Of a stretch of 42,952 nucleotides of DNA, positions 1 to 8,167 are shown piece after piece. The notes beneath the pieces are model-generated. The model made no database searches, was not told the origin of the DNA, and was given only the letters and a program-made list of their open reading frames with translations. The stretch is taken from NCBI GenBank assembly GCA_944390265.1, contig CALXPK010000002.1:1-42952 (forward strand), in the 5' to 3' direction. The DNA comes from an uncultured Alphaproteobacteria bacterium (GTDB lineage: Bacteria; Pseudomonadota; Alphaproteobacteria; RF32; CAG-239). Each line of letters begins with the position of its first letter. Within the stretch, counting starts at the first letter, position 1. The position numbers and the translations under genes were made by a program.

Positions 1-1681
1 TTAACTCATTAGCTAAGACTTTGATACTGATTGTTCCATAGTGTTCGGAGAGGGAATTAGAACCCTCCCAGCCACAAAGTCTTTGTACGCGGTCAATCGG
101 ACAGTTGTTATTGCGTAGAATCGTTCGAACAGTATGGCGGAATGAGTGAAAAACAAGTCCTTTGTCCGTCAAACCGAGAGAATCAAGGAGCTTTCCAAAC
201 CATTTAGACGGTTGAGCAGACAACTCTCCGCGTGTGTTTGGCTCTAAATCCATAAAAATGCGTTTGTTTTTAGTAGGACTTTGTTTTTTCATGAAATTTA
301 CAAATTCCAAAAATCCTAATTTGATAAGCTCTTGATGAATCGGAATCTTACGTATACCAGCCTTGGTCTTGACGTGCTTGCCGTCATTTTCATTTATGCT
401 GATAAATTTAATACCGTCTTCTTCTTGAATATCATCAAATTGGAGCTGACAAATTTCATTAAGTCTGGCACCTGTATATAAGCCCAGTAGCCCAATCCAA
501 AAGAAAGAACGTCGTTGTCGGTTATTATCCCAATGTTTGGAATAAAAGTCACTGTGGAATATTTTTTGTAATTGCTGTACGGTGAACGGCTGGTATTTTG
601 TAATCTCTTTTGTTTTTTCGGGAGACGGTATATCTATTTCATCCATAACATTTTCTCTGATATATTTACGCTTTAAAGCCCATGTAAAGATGGATTTTAA
701 AGATTGAACGTAATCAGCGCGAGTTTTGTCTGAAATGCATTTTTCAGGGTGTTTTTTGTTTTCATTAATAATTTTATCAAGATGAGCAATCTGTTCTGAT
801 TTCAGTCTTAATGGTAAAAATTGCAAAGTTAAGACTAATTCTTGTAGATCTTCAGGTTCTATATCGCGAATCTTTTTATTGTTTAACAATTCGCTTATTA
901 CTCGCATTCTTTGATTGATTTTATTTTTTTGGGCTTGAGATACATTATTTCTGGAGAGTTCATTATTATAAGTTTCTGCAAGCTCGCTTAAAGTTAAATT
1001 TGGCTTTTTATAAGTAATCGGGTCAAGGTTTGTTTTTTGTAGTTGTTCAATCAATGGAGGAGAGGATATGAGCTTTATTGGATAATTTCTAATTTCGGCT
1101 CCTTTTATGTATTCGATGATAAATTCTAAGTATTGAATAAAAGCAAGCAGAAATGCGCGAAGCATATTTTCTTTACATGATTCAGTCGGCTTTTGCATTT
1201 TTTTATAGTATAGGTATCTTTCAAGGGAGCTTTCAATTGCAGCGAAGTGCCCTAAATGGTATTCCTCAATATATTCTTTGAGGAGTAGATTATAATAATT
1301 GAGAGTATCAACACTTTTTATAACCTTTCCTTTATCTTCAGATATTTGTTCTATACAAAAATCGAGTGCAATATCTTCAATAGCTCCATCACTATATTCG
1401 TAAGGCTCTTGAATTCTTTTTACACTGGAAAAAATACGGTCAAATTCGATATCAAAATCTTTATCATATTCATCACCGAAGCCTTTTATGTGTTTCATTT
1501 GCATTTCCCTTACAAACATTGCATTTATTCTAGCTATTGTAGACAAGCTTCTGATATTTGCAACTTTTTTATCTTTTGTATGTAAAGATTTCCAAATCTG
1601 TTTTCTTTTAAAAATGGGAATCAGTGGGCGGGGGATATTTACCACAACGTAGAATGAATAACCTCGGTCGAATATTGTCAT
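1..1681 (-). CDS. Tyrosine recombinase (integrase), C-terminus cut by window edge
   Basis: This reads as an open frame of 560 codons on the minus strand, from ATG at 1681 to the left edge, with no stop. The C-terminal third carries the tyrosine recombinase signature: Arg406 in TGARLNE, a Lys in the following beta-hairpin (KTKAGIRKIPIH), H512-x-x-R515 in HSFRHTVR, Trp538 in LCGW, and Tyr548 in SEHYG as the likely nucleophile. The N-terminal part is long and helical and would hold the arm- and core-binding domains; it is larger than in lambda-type integrases of about 350-400 residues. It lies next to the 3' end of tRNA-Gln, with direct repeats between, so it most likely integrates an element lying to the left into that tRNA. 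The catalytic domain is certain; the element type is unknown. Confidence 0.93.
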   Translation of the reverse strand, partial: MTIFDRGYSFYVVVNIPRPLIPIFKRKQIWKSLHTKDKKVANIRSLSTIARINAMFVREMQMKHIKGFGDEYDKDFDIEFDRIFSSVKRIQEPYEYSDGAIEDIALDFCIEQISEDKGKVIKSVDTLNYYNLLLKEYIEEYHLGHFAAIESSLERYLYYKKMQKPTESCKENMLRAFLLAFIQYLEFIIEYIKGAEIRNYPIKLISSPPLIEQLQKTNLDPITYKKPNLTLSELAETYNNELSRNNVSQAQKNKINQRMRVISELLNNKKIRDIEPEDLQELVLTLQFLPLRLKSEQIAHLDKIINENKKHPEKCISDKTRADYVQSLKSIFTWALKRKYIRENVMDEIDIPSPEKTKEITKYQPFTVQQLQKIFHSDFYSKHWDNNRQRRSFFWIGLLGLYTGARLNEICQLQFDDIQEEDGIKFISINENDGKHVKTKAGIRKIPIHQELIKLGFLEFVNFMKKQSPTKNKRIFMDLEPNTRGELSAQPSKWFGKLLDSLGLTDKGLVFHSFRHTVRTILRNNNCPIDRVQRLCGWEGSNSLSEHYGTISIKVLANEL

Positions 1682-1714
1682 TTTTACCTCATAAGTTAGC
1701 CTAATGACAGTGAG

Positions 1715-1738
1715 GTTATTAGCAGAAGTTATTAGCAG
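1715..1738. repeat. Two direct repeats between integrase and tRNA-Gln
   Basis: The 11-mer GTTATTAGCAG occurs at 1715-1725 and again at 1728-1738, a 13-bp period, just upstream of the integrase start. Short direct repeats between an integrase gene and its tRNA target are typical arm-type binding sites for the recombinase or its excisionase. The role is inferred from position only. Confidence 0.45.
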
Positions 1739-1762
1739 TTTTGATTTTTTTTAGATTTAAAA

Positions 1763-1790
1763 AAACAAAAAACCTTGTGAAAACAAGGTT
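1763..1790 (-). terminator. Rho-independent terminator after tRNA-Gln
   Basis: An 8-bp stem (AACCTTGT at 1771-1778 with ACAAGGTT at 1783-1790, loop GAAA on the plus strand) is followed on the minus strand by a T-rich tract. It ends the tRNA-Gln transcript before the integrase gene. Confidence 0.7.
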
Positions 1791-1803
1791 TTAGTTCAAA
1801 ATG

Positions 1804-1878
1804 TGGCTGGGGTGGCTGGATTCGAACCAACGAATGACGATACCAAAAACCGTTGCCTTACCACTTGGCGACACCCCA
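1804..1878 (-). tRNA. tRNA-Gln (anticodon TTG)
   Basis: This is a 75-nt cloverleaf on the minus strand. The acceptor stem is TGGGGTG/CACCCCA with discriminator G and an encoded CCA. The anticodon stem is ACGGT/ATCGT, with loop TTTTGGT giving anticodon TTG. The T-arm contains GGTTCGAATCC. It closely resembles bacterial tRNA-Gln(UUG). The gene is intact, and its 3' end faces the integrase, so it is the probable attachment site of the element to the left. Confidence 0.95.
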
Positions 1879-1896
1879 ATCTCGATAACGAGGCTA

Positions 1897-1925
1897 TATA
1901 TATTCTATATTTTTTTATTTGGCAA
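1897..1925 (-). promoter_or_regulatory. Likely promoter of tRNA-Gln(TTG)
   Basis: On the minus strand TTGCCA (1925-1920) and TATATA (1902-1897) are separated by 17 bp, with the tRNA 5' end 18 bp further on. This matches a sigma-70 -35/-10 pair. Confidence 0.5.
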
Positions 1926-2049
1926 GTGCTTTTTTTTATTTTTTTCAAAAAAATTTTTTCTGGGGATGTTTTGTTTTTTTCTCTATACCTAGGTTTCTTA
2001 GAATTGTATGAAAAACCGATATCTGAAAGTTTTCTTAAGGATTGTGACT

Positions 2050-3033
2050 ATGGAATATTCAAAAAAAATTGTTTCGGATATCAACCTCTTTATGCAAGAA
2101 TCCGATCTAGATAAAGTTTATATGTTTGGTGGGGCGGTCTTGGATGTTTTGACCCAAGAAAAGCCCAAAATTAATGATTATGATTTATGTGTGAAAAATC
2201 AGGACGAGTTTTATGCCACTTTGCAAACTTTGGAACGTAAAGGAATTGAAATCTCTGAAGTGATGCGGACGCATAATATTTATACCGTAATCCGCCATCC
2301 GCAACTCGGCCAAATTGATTTTTCTTGTATGGATCCCGAAGATAATGGTATTTTCAATATTGAAAAAATATATGCCCGTTTCAAGCGCAGAAACGGACAT
2401 ATTGAGACTAAAATTATTGATAAATACGGAGCGGTTGATAGTATTAAACGCGGAGAAATCAGAATCTCTTGCAATTTGGAAAAAGAGGGAGCTTACAACA
2501 TTTTGCGTCGGTTTTTGGCTAATGTCGGTAAATATGGCTTGGATATTAGCAAAAACGGACGCAACCAAAATACCATTGATCAAATTAATAAACTCTTTGC
2601 GGCCGGATATCATTATATTCCGCAAGACAAGGTGCGTTGTTTGTCCCGGGTTACCGCAAGTTTGAAACGCGCTCCGAATAGAAAAGATTTTGTAAAAAAT
2701 ATCGGTGAACAAAATATGTTTCAACACGCGTTTCCCGATTTGCATAAATTGTTTAATAATCCGCTTTTTCAAAATTGTGAAAAACTTAAAACATCTTCTT
2801 CGCAAAAAGAATTGTTGGAATTAATGTTGGCTAATGTTGATTTTAAGGACAGAGATGCGATGGTTGATTGTCTGATGCTTTTATCTCGCCGCGAGAAAGC
2901 CAGACAAGATAAAGGCGTGCGGGAGTTTGTGGAAAATATTTCTTCAGAAAAAACCTCTCCGCAGAGATTGACCAAATCTGTTCTTAATCCGGTGTTCCAA
3001 TATATTTTGGCGAATAAAGGAAAGGTTAAATAA
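2050..3033 (+). CDS. Nucleotidyltransferase-fold protein (CCA-adding/poly(A) polymerase-like)
   Basis: The N-terminus carries a degenerate class II nucleotidyltransferase signature: FGGAVLDVL followed by DYDLC, with a further Asp in GQIDFSC, matching the GG...D-x-D layout of CCA-adding enzymes and poly(A) polymerases. The usual GGxxRD is GGAVLD here, so the arginine is lost. No HD domain is visible in the alpha-helical C-terminal half. I chose ATG 2050 because a TAAGG-type ribosome site lies 9-10 nt before it; an in-frame ATG at 2008 is the alternative (341 residues). It ends 3 nt before the metallo-hydrolase gene, so the two probably form an operon. Whether it still transfers nucleotides is uncertain. 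Confidence 0.72.
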   Translation: MEYSKKIVSDINLFMQESDLDKVYMFGGAVLDVLTQEKPKINDYDLCVKNQDEFYATLQTLERKGIEISEVMRTHNIYTVIRHPQLGQIDFSCMDPEDNGIFNIEKIYARFKRRNGHIETKIIDKYGAVDSIKRGEIRISCNLEKEGAYNILRRFLANVGKYGLDISKNGRNQNTIDQINKLFAAGYHYIPQDKVRCLSRVTASLKRAPNRKDFVKNIGEQNMFQHAFPDLHKLFNNPLFQNCEKLKTSSSQKELLELMLANVDFKDRDAMVDCLMLLSRREKARQDKGVREFVENISSEKTSPQRLTKSVLNPVFQYILANKGKVK

Positions 3034-3036
3034 CAA

Positions 3037-3801
3037 ATGAAAGTGATTGTTCTGGGTTCCGGTTCGGCTTATGGTTGCCCGATGATTTTTAACAGTTGGC
3101 GTAAGCTCACCCCTAATCATCCAAAAAATATTCGCAACCGTGCGGCAATTTATATGGAGATTGACGGCAAAAAATTTGCGGTTGATTGTGGGCCTGAATT
3201 CCGGTTGCAAATTAATCAGAACAATATCACCGATTTGGATGCCGTGTTTATCACCCATTCGCATTATGACCATATTGCCAGTGTGCCGGAATTGTCTCGA
3301 GCTTGCTCGGTTCTTGCTCATCCGATTGAAGTTTGGTCGAGCGCGGAAACGCAAAAAGATTTGAAGCAAGAATATCCGTTTTTGTTTAATGGTGAAGAGC
3401 AGGAAGGTGCCGGATTACACTGGCGCGTATGTCCGAATGTCGGTGAATTTGAAGCCTGCGGCGTGAGGTTTCAGACCTTCCAAGTGCCGCATCATCGTTG
3501 GCATTGCTCGGCTTTTCGTCACCAAGATTTTGCTTATGTGACCGATTGGGAAGAAATTCCGCTTGAAGGGTTAGACATTCTTAAAGGTGTGAAAACTTTG
3601 CTGATTGAGTGCAATAATGGGCTTTATCCCGAAAAAAACGGACATAGCGATTTGGAAAACGTGAAAAAAGTTGCTGAAATCATTAAGCCGGAGCGTGTGA
3701 TTTTGACACATCTTTCGGCACGGGTGGATTATGAAGAAACCCTGCCTGCCTTGCCCGAAAATTTTGAACTTGCTTATGACGGAATGCGTTTTGAAGCATA
3801 A
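3037..3801 (+). CDS. Metallo-beta-lactamase-fold hydrolase (PhnP/PqqB-like)
   Basis: This 254-residue protein has the MBL metal motif THSHYDH with His74, His76, Asp78 and His79. Further likely ligands are VPHHRWH, the Asp in YVTDWEE and the late His in ILTHLSA. Length and layout match the cyclic-phosphate phosphodiesterase-like branch (PhnP-related), which is common in Alphaproteobacteria outside phosphonate operons. There are no phn genes nearby, so the substrate is unknown. It is probably cytoplasmic (no signal peptide) and co-transcribed with the nucleotidyltransferase-like gene. It is followed at once by a bidirectional terminator. Confidence 0.85.
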   Translation: MKVIVLGSGSAYGCPMIFNSWRKLTPNHPKNIRNRAAIYMEIDGKKFAVDCGPEFRLQINQNNITDLDAVFITHSHYDHIASVPELSRACSVLAHPIEVWSSAETQKDLKQEYPFLFNGEEQEGAGLHWRVCPNVGEFEACGVRFQTFQVPHHRWHCSAFRHQDFAYVTDWEEIPLEGLDILKGVKTLLIECNNGLYPEKNGHSDLENVKKVAEIIKPERVILTHLSARVDYEETLPALPENFELAYDGMRFEA

Positions 3802-3803
3802 AG

Positions 3804-3830
3804 AAAAGGCCCTGAATTTCAGGGCCTTTT
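3804..3830. terminator. Bidirectional terminator between convergent genes
   Basis: A perfect 11-bp stem AAAAGGCCCTG/CAGGGCCTTTT with a 5-nt loop lies between the convergent MBL and HAD genes. It has A/T tracts on both sides, so it can end transcripts from both strands. Confidence 0.85.
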
Positions 3831-3832
3831 AA

Positions 3833-4690
3833 TTATTCTGCGAGAAGTTTCTTCTTTTCTTCTTTGGCTTTTAAGACATCCAAATCGCGTTCTTTGGCGA
3901 GCTTGTCCAAAATGGTTTTGACAACCTTATCAATTTGTTTATCCTCGCGATAATCGGCCGGCAGAGCAAAATTGACGCGGCCGTCGCGCAAGAGTTTTAA
4001 GGCCGTGGCTTTATTGCTTCCGTTGGGATTATAAACGGCAATGGCATTGCCTTTGCGCTCTTTGGTGAGTTTCATCGACGGAATATCGGTGCTTCCGTCG
4101 CCAAAATATATCATTCGAGTAAAAGGAATGCGGCGCTTGTCGTCAGGCATGAACTCATTGACGGCTCTATCTTCCAATTTGCCCAAGCCTTTGTTGATTT
4201 TGGATAAATATTGCGTTTTGGTGGAATAGTTGACGATGCGCGCCGGCCAAACCGGTTTGCCGGTTTCATCAAAAGCAAAGCTGCAACCGAAAATGTCTTT
4301 GAAATGTTTTTTGATTTTGCAGCCATACAAAATTTCTTCATAGCCGGCGGAGATGATATAATGTTCCACATCTAAGTCGAGCTTTTTGCCATATTCATTA
4401 ATGCGGTCAAACCAACCTTCCACACCCGGAAAATATTTGATGTTTTTGCCGGCTTCGGCCATATTTTCACGCGTGAGCTTGATACCCAGTTCTTCGGCTT
4501 TTTTTACAAAGTAATACATTGAGCCGGTAACCTGATCGGCAAAATGGTCGCGTCCCCATTTGTTGGCCTCATACCAGAAATCATCCGGTTCCATGCCAAA
4601 TTCGGGAATCAGCGCATAGTTTTGCATATCGGTGGTGCTTAAGGTTCCGTCAAAGTCATAAATCAATGCAACTTTTGTTTTTTTTGCCAT
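3833..4690 (-). CDS. HAD-superfamily phosphatase (phosphoserine phosphatase-like)
   Basis: The 285-residue protein shows the HAD motifs in order: motif I YDFDGTLS with nucleophile Asp12 and acid Asp14, motif II Ser in IISAGYEE, a motif III Lys in YSTKTQYL, and motif IV FGDGSTDIPS. The long helical insert after motif I places it with haloacid dehalogenase-like phosphatases of the SerB type, but the substrate cannot be read from sequence. The start has a good AGGAG ribosome site. The C-terminus is rich in Lys and Glu. It is a single-gene unit, transcribed divergently from glyS and convergent with the MBL hydrolase. Confidence 0.85.
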   Translation of the reverse strand: MAKKTKVALIYDFDGTLSTTDMQNYALIPEFGMEPDDFWYEANKWGRDHFADQVTGSMYYFVKKAEELGIKLTRENMAEAGKNIKYFPGVEGWFDRINEYGKKLDLDVEHYIISAGYEEILYGCKIKKHFKDIFGCSFAFDETGKPVWPARIVNYSTKTQYLSKINKGLGKLEDRAVNEFMPDDKRRIPFTRMIYFGDGSTDIPSMKLTKERKGNAIAVYNPNGSNKATALKLLRDGRVNFALPADYREDKQIDKVVKTILDKLAKERDLDVLKAKEEKKKLLAE

Positions 4691-4787
4691 TTTTTATTAT
4701 CTCCTACTTGCTTTTTGCGAATATCTATTATAAAAATAACAAGTTAATTTTTTGATAAAAACTTTTTTAATGTAAAGGATTAAGAAA

Positions 4788-6152
4788 ATGCCTGCAACAT
4801 CTATGGATCAGCTGGTCTCTTTGTGCAAACGTCGTGGTTTCATCTTTCAAAATGCCGATATTTACGGCGGTATGCAAGGTTTGTATGATTACGGTCCGTT
4901 GGGTGTTGAACTCAAAAACAACGTCAAAGCCGCTTGGTGGCGCGCCATGGTTTATGAACGCGATGATGTTGAAGGCTTGGATGCTGCCATTTTGACCAAC
5001 CGCAAGGTCTTGCACTACTCAGGCCATGAAGATACTTTTTCTGATCCGATGACCGACTGCCGCAAATGCAAAGGCCGCTTCCGTGCCGACCATATTAAAG
5101 ACGGCAAATGCCCAAACTGCGGTTCTACCGATTTGACCGAGCCGCGTCCGTTTAACCTGATGTTTAAAACCACGGTCGGACCGATTGATAATGCTGAAAA
5201 TATTGCCTACTTGCGCCCTGAAACCGCACAAGCCATCTTTACCCAATTTCGCAATGTGGTCGATGCCACCTCGCGCAAATTGCCGTTTGGTATTGCCCAA
5301 ATCGGAAAATCTTTCCGCAATGAAATTACCCCGCGCAACTTTATTTTCCGCGTGCGTGAGTTTGAACAGGCCGAGCTTGAATATTTTGTGATGCCGGGCG
5401 AAGATGAAAAATGGCACGAAATGTGGAAAGAAGCCCGCATCAAATGGTGGGAAGAGCAGGGCTTGCCGCGTGAACATATGAACATTTACACCACCCCGAA
5501 AGAAGATTTGGCTCACTATGCCAAGGCTTGTTATGATATTGAATATCAGTTCCCGCACGGTATGGAAGAGCTGGAAGGTATTGCCAACCGCACCGATTAT
5601 GACTTGGGTAACCATACCAAAGGTCAAGATGAACTGAATTTGACCGCACATTGCCATAAGAATCCGGATTCAACCCAAAAACTTTGTGTTTTGGATGATA
5701 ACAACAAGCCGGTGGTGCCTTTTGTGATTGAGCCTTCCATGGGTGTGGATCGTGCCGTTTTGGCTTTGTTGACCGAAGCCTACACCGAAGAAGATTTGGG
5801 CAACGGCAACAGCCGTATTGTCTTAAAACTCAAAAAACACTTAGCCCCGATTAAGGTTGCGGTTATTCCGTTGAAGAAGAATAATGAGCAAATTATGGCT
5901 AAATGCCACGAGATTAAAAAGAATCTGCTCAAACTCGGTATCGGCCGTGTGGCTTTGGAAAACACCGGTAACATCGGTAAGGCTTATCGTCGCCATGATG
6001 AGGTGGGTACCCCGATTTGCATTACGGTTGACTTTGAAACCATTGAGCAACAACCCGAATCGGTTACAATCCGCGACAGAGACACCATGGAGCAACATCG
6101 TGTTAATATTGCCGATTTGCCGAATTATCTCCGCGAATATTTCAATAACTAA
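4788..6152 (+). CDS. glyS: Glycyl-tRNA synthetase, one-chain (dimeric) type
   Basis: The enzyme charges tRNA-Gly with glycine. The class II core is visible: motif 1 area [16 protein letters not shown], motif 2 [19 protein letters not shown], motif 3 [13 protein letters not shown] zinc-ribbon insert CRKC...CPNC lies near residues 93-113. A C-terminal anticodon-binding domain follows. At 454 residues it matches the homodimeric GlyRS of Firmicutes, Actinobacteria, Bacteroidetes and eukaryotes. Most Proteobacteria use the unrelated two-subunit GlyQ/GlyS enzyme, so this form is unusual for the apparent host and may have been acquired by transfer. The ATG has an AAAGGA site 9 nt upstream. Confidence 0.96.
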   Translation: MPATSMDQLVSLCKRRGFIFQNADIYGGMQGLYDYGPLGVELKNNVKAAWWRAMVYERDDVEGLDAAILTNRKVLHYSGHEDTFSDPMTDCRKCKGRFRADHIKDGKCPNCGSTDLTEPRPFNLMFKTTVGPIDNAENIAYLRPETAQAIFTQFRNVVDATSRKLPFGIAQIGKSFRNEITPRNFIFRVREFEQAELEYFVMPGEDEKWHEMWKEARIKWWEEQGLPREHMNIYTTPKEDLAHYAKACYDIEYQFPHGMEELEGIANRTDYDLGNHTKGQDELNLTAHCHKNPDSTQKLCVLDDNNKPVVPFVIEPSMGVDRAVLALLTEAYTEEDLGNGNSRIVLKLKKHLAPIKVAVIPLKKNNEQIMAKCHEIKKNLLKLGIGRVALENTGNIGKAYRRHDEVGTPICITVDFETIEQQPESVTIRDRDTMEQHRVNIADLPNYLREYFNN

Positions 6153-6163
6153 TATTTATCAAG

Positions 6164-6200
6164 AAAAATCCCTTGCTCTTCTCGGGTAGGGGATTTTTTT
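6164..6200 (+). terminator. Terminator after glyS
   Basis: The inverted repeat AAAAATCCC/GGGATTTTT is followed by a T-run, just after the glyS stop and before uvrC. Confidence 0.65.
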
Positions 6201-6217
6201 GATTCTGAGGCTTTTTC

Positions 6218-8113
6218 ATGGGAAACATTCAACAAGGTTTGGCAAACTTAAAGCATTTTATCAAGATTGCGCCGGAAGCGCCCGGTGTTTATCGGATGCT
6301 GGATGAAAATGATGTTGTGCTTTATGTGGGCAAAGCCAAAAACATCAAAAAAAGAATCGTCGCTTATTCTCATTTTGACAAACTTCCCATTCGTCTGCAA
6401 CGCATGGTTTCGCAAATCAAACGCATGGAATTTATCATCGTTGAAAACGAGGCCAAAGCCTTGCTCATGGAAAATGAGCTGATTAAAGAATTTGAGCCCA
6501 AATATAACATCTTGCTCAAAGATGACAAAACTTTTCCGCACCTTGTGATTGATGTGACCTCTAAATTTCCGAGCTTGCGCAAATATCGCGGCAAACGTCA
6601 GGACAAAAACAAATATTTTGGTCCTTTTGCCAATGCCACGGCCGTCAACAGCGTGTTGGACATTGTGCAAAAAGCCTTTCTTTTGCGCTCTTGCCGCGAT
6701 GGGGTGTTCAACAATCGGCAACGTCCTTGCCTGATGTATCAAATCAAGCGTTGTTCGGCGCCGTGCGTCGGCAAAATCTCGGAAGAAGATTATAAAATTT
6801 TGGTCAAAGAAGCCATAGAGTTTTTGGAGGGCAAAAACACCAAGCTGCAAGAAGAACTTTCCAAACAGATGAATGAGGCGAGCGAGCGTTTGGATTATGA
6901 AACCGCGCTGGTGTTGCGCGACCGAATCAAGGCCTTGGCTTCGGTTCAACGCGGCAATAATGTGGAATATGCCGATATTAAATCGGTGGATATGATTGCA
7001 TTGGTGCGCAAAAACAACATGGTTTGCATTCAGGTCTTTTTCATCCGTTCCGGCCAAAACTGCGGCAATGCGCCATATTTTCCCAAGCAAATTGAAGATG
7101 CCGATGACAACGAGATTTTGGAAGCCTTTTTGAGTAGTTTTTATTCCGAACACATTCCGCCCAAAGAGATTGTCCTTTCGCAAGAAATTGAAAATAAAGA
7201 GTTTTTGGAAGAGGCGCTTGACACTCATATCAACACCTATCAAAAAGGCAACAAGGCGCATATCATCAATATGGTCAAGGCTAATGCCGAAGCCTCGATT
7301 GACCGCAAAATTGCCGAACAAGCCTCGGTTAAAAGCAATTTGGAAGAAATGGTCAAATGGTTTGATCTTCCCCGCATTCCGCAACGCATTGAAATTTATG
7401 ATAACTCGCACAACCAAGGCTCTTTTGCCATCGGCGCGATGGTTGTGGCCACGCCGGATGGATTTGACAAGAAGTCTTATCGCAAATTTAACATAAAAGA
7501 AAGCGATTTAAAACATCGCCAAGAGGAAAACGATTTTAAGCGTCATCTAGAGGCGTCAGCCGGTGCTAAAAATGCTGCAACTCAACCGCAAAAAATCATC
7601 AACCAAGATGACTTTTTGATGATGAAAGAAGTGCTCCTGCGTCGTTTTGCACGCATGACGCCGGAAAACAAACCGGATGTGATTTTGCTTGATGGCGGTT
7701 TGGGCCAACTCCATGCCGTGCATGAGGCGTTGAAAGATTATGATCTTTCCGGCATTGCCATTATCGCCATTTCCAAAGGTCCGGACAGAAATGCCGGTAA
7801 AGAATTTTATCATCAGCTGGGTAAAGAAAGTTTCTCTCTGCCGTTCCAATCACCGATTGCTTTTTATCTGCAAAATCTGCGTGATGAAGCACACCGCTTT
7901 GCCATTGGGACACACCGCGCGCGCCGCGCCAAATCCATCTCTAAATCCAAACTGGACGAGATTGAGGGAATCGGTGCTCGCCGCAAACGCGATTTGCTCA
8001 ATTATTTCGGCTCGGTGGAGGAAATTTCGCAATCCAGCGTCAAAGATTTGCAAAAAGTTGCCGGCATCAGTAAAAAAACAGCGGAAAAAATTTATAATTA
8101 CTTCCATTTTTGA
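6218..8113 (+). CDS. uvrC: UvrABC excinuclease subunit C
   Basis: UvrC makes both incisions in nucleotide excision repair. The protein has 631 residues, the usual length. The N-terminal GIY-YIG nuclease domain has GVY at 23-25 and YVG at 36-38. Next come the Cys-containing region around LLRSCRDG and MYQIKRCSAPC, and a UVR domain (about 200-240) that would contact UvrB. The RNase H-like 5' incision domain follows (RIEIYDNSHNQGS, VILLDGGLGQL), then tandem helix-hairpin-helix motifs at the end (EGIGARRKRDLLNYFGS, KVAGISKKTAEKI). It lies between glyS and pgsA. The order uvrC-pgsA is common in Proteobacteria and supports both calls. Confidence 0.97.
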   Translation: MGNIQQGLANLKHFIKIAPEAPGVYRMLDENDVVLYVGKAKNIKKRIVAYSHFDKLPIRLQRMVSQIKRMEFIIVENEAKALLMENELIKEFEPKYNILLKDDKTFPHLVIDVTSKFPSLRKYRGKRQDKNKYFGPFANATAVNSVLDIVQKAFLLRSCRDGVFNNRQRPCLMYQIKRCSAPCVGKISEEDYKILVKEAIEFLEGKNTKLQEELSKQMNEASERLDYETALVLRDRIKALASVQRGNNVEYADIKSVDMIALVRKNNMVCIQVFFIRSGQNCGNAPYFPKQIEDADDNEILEAFLSSFYSEHIPPKEIVLSQEIENKEFLEEALDTHINTYQKGNKAHIINMVKANAEASIDRKIAEQASVKSNLEEMVKWFDLPRIPQRIEIYDNSHNQGSFAIGAMVVATPDGFDKKSYRKFNIKESDLKHRQEENDFKRHLEASAGAKNAATQPQKIINQDDFLMMKEVLLRRFARMTPENKPDVILLDGGLGQLHAVHEALKDYDLSGIAIIAISKGPDRNAGKEFYHQLGKESFSLPFQSPIAFYLQNLRDEAHRFAIGTHRARRAKSISKSKLDEIEGIGARRKRDLLNYFGSVEEISQSSVKDLQKVAGISKKTAEKIYNYFHF

Positions 8114-8167
8114 ATAGAATAATTTACTATTCTTTCAGGTTAATTTCATATTTTAGGGGAACATAAC

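Noticed and set aside
1346..1585. A 79-codon plus-strand frame near the left edge.
   Set aside because: It lies wholly within the integrase coding sequence on the other strand and looks like a shadow.
6248..7417. A 389-codon open frame antisense to uvrC.
   Set aside because: It is a mirror of the uvrC coding sequence with the composition expected from codon bias; no ribosome site or recognisable domain. The same applies to long antisense frames over aspS and obgE and to the +1 frames over the acidic gene.
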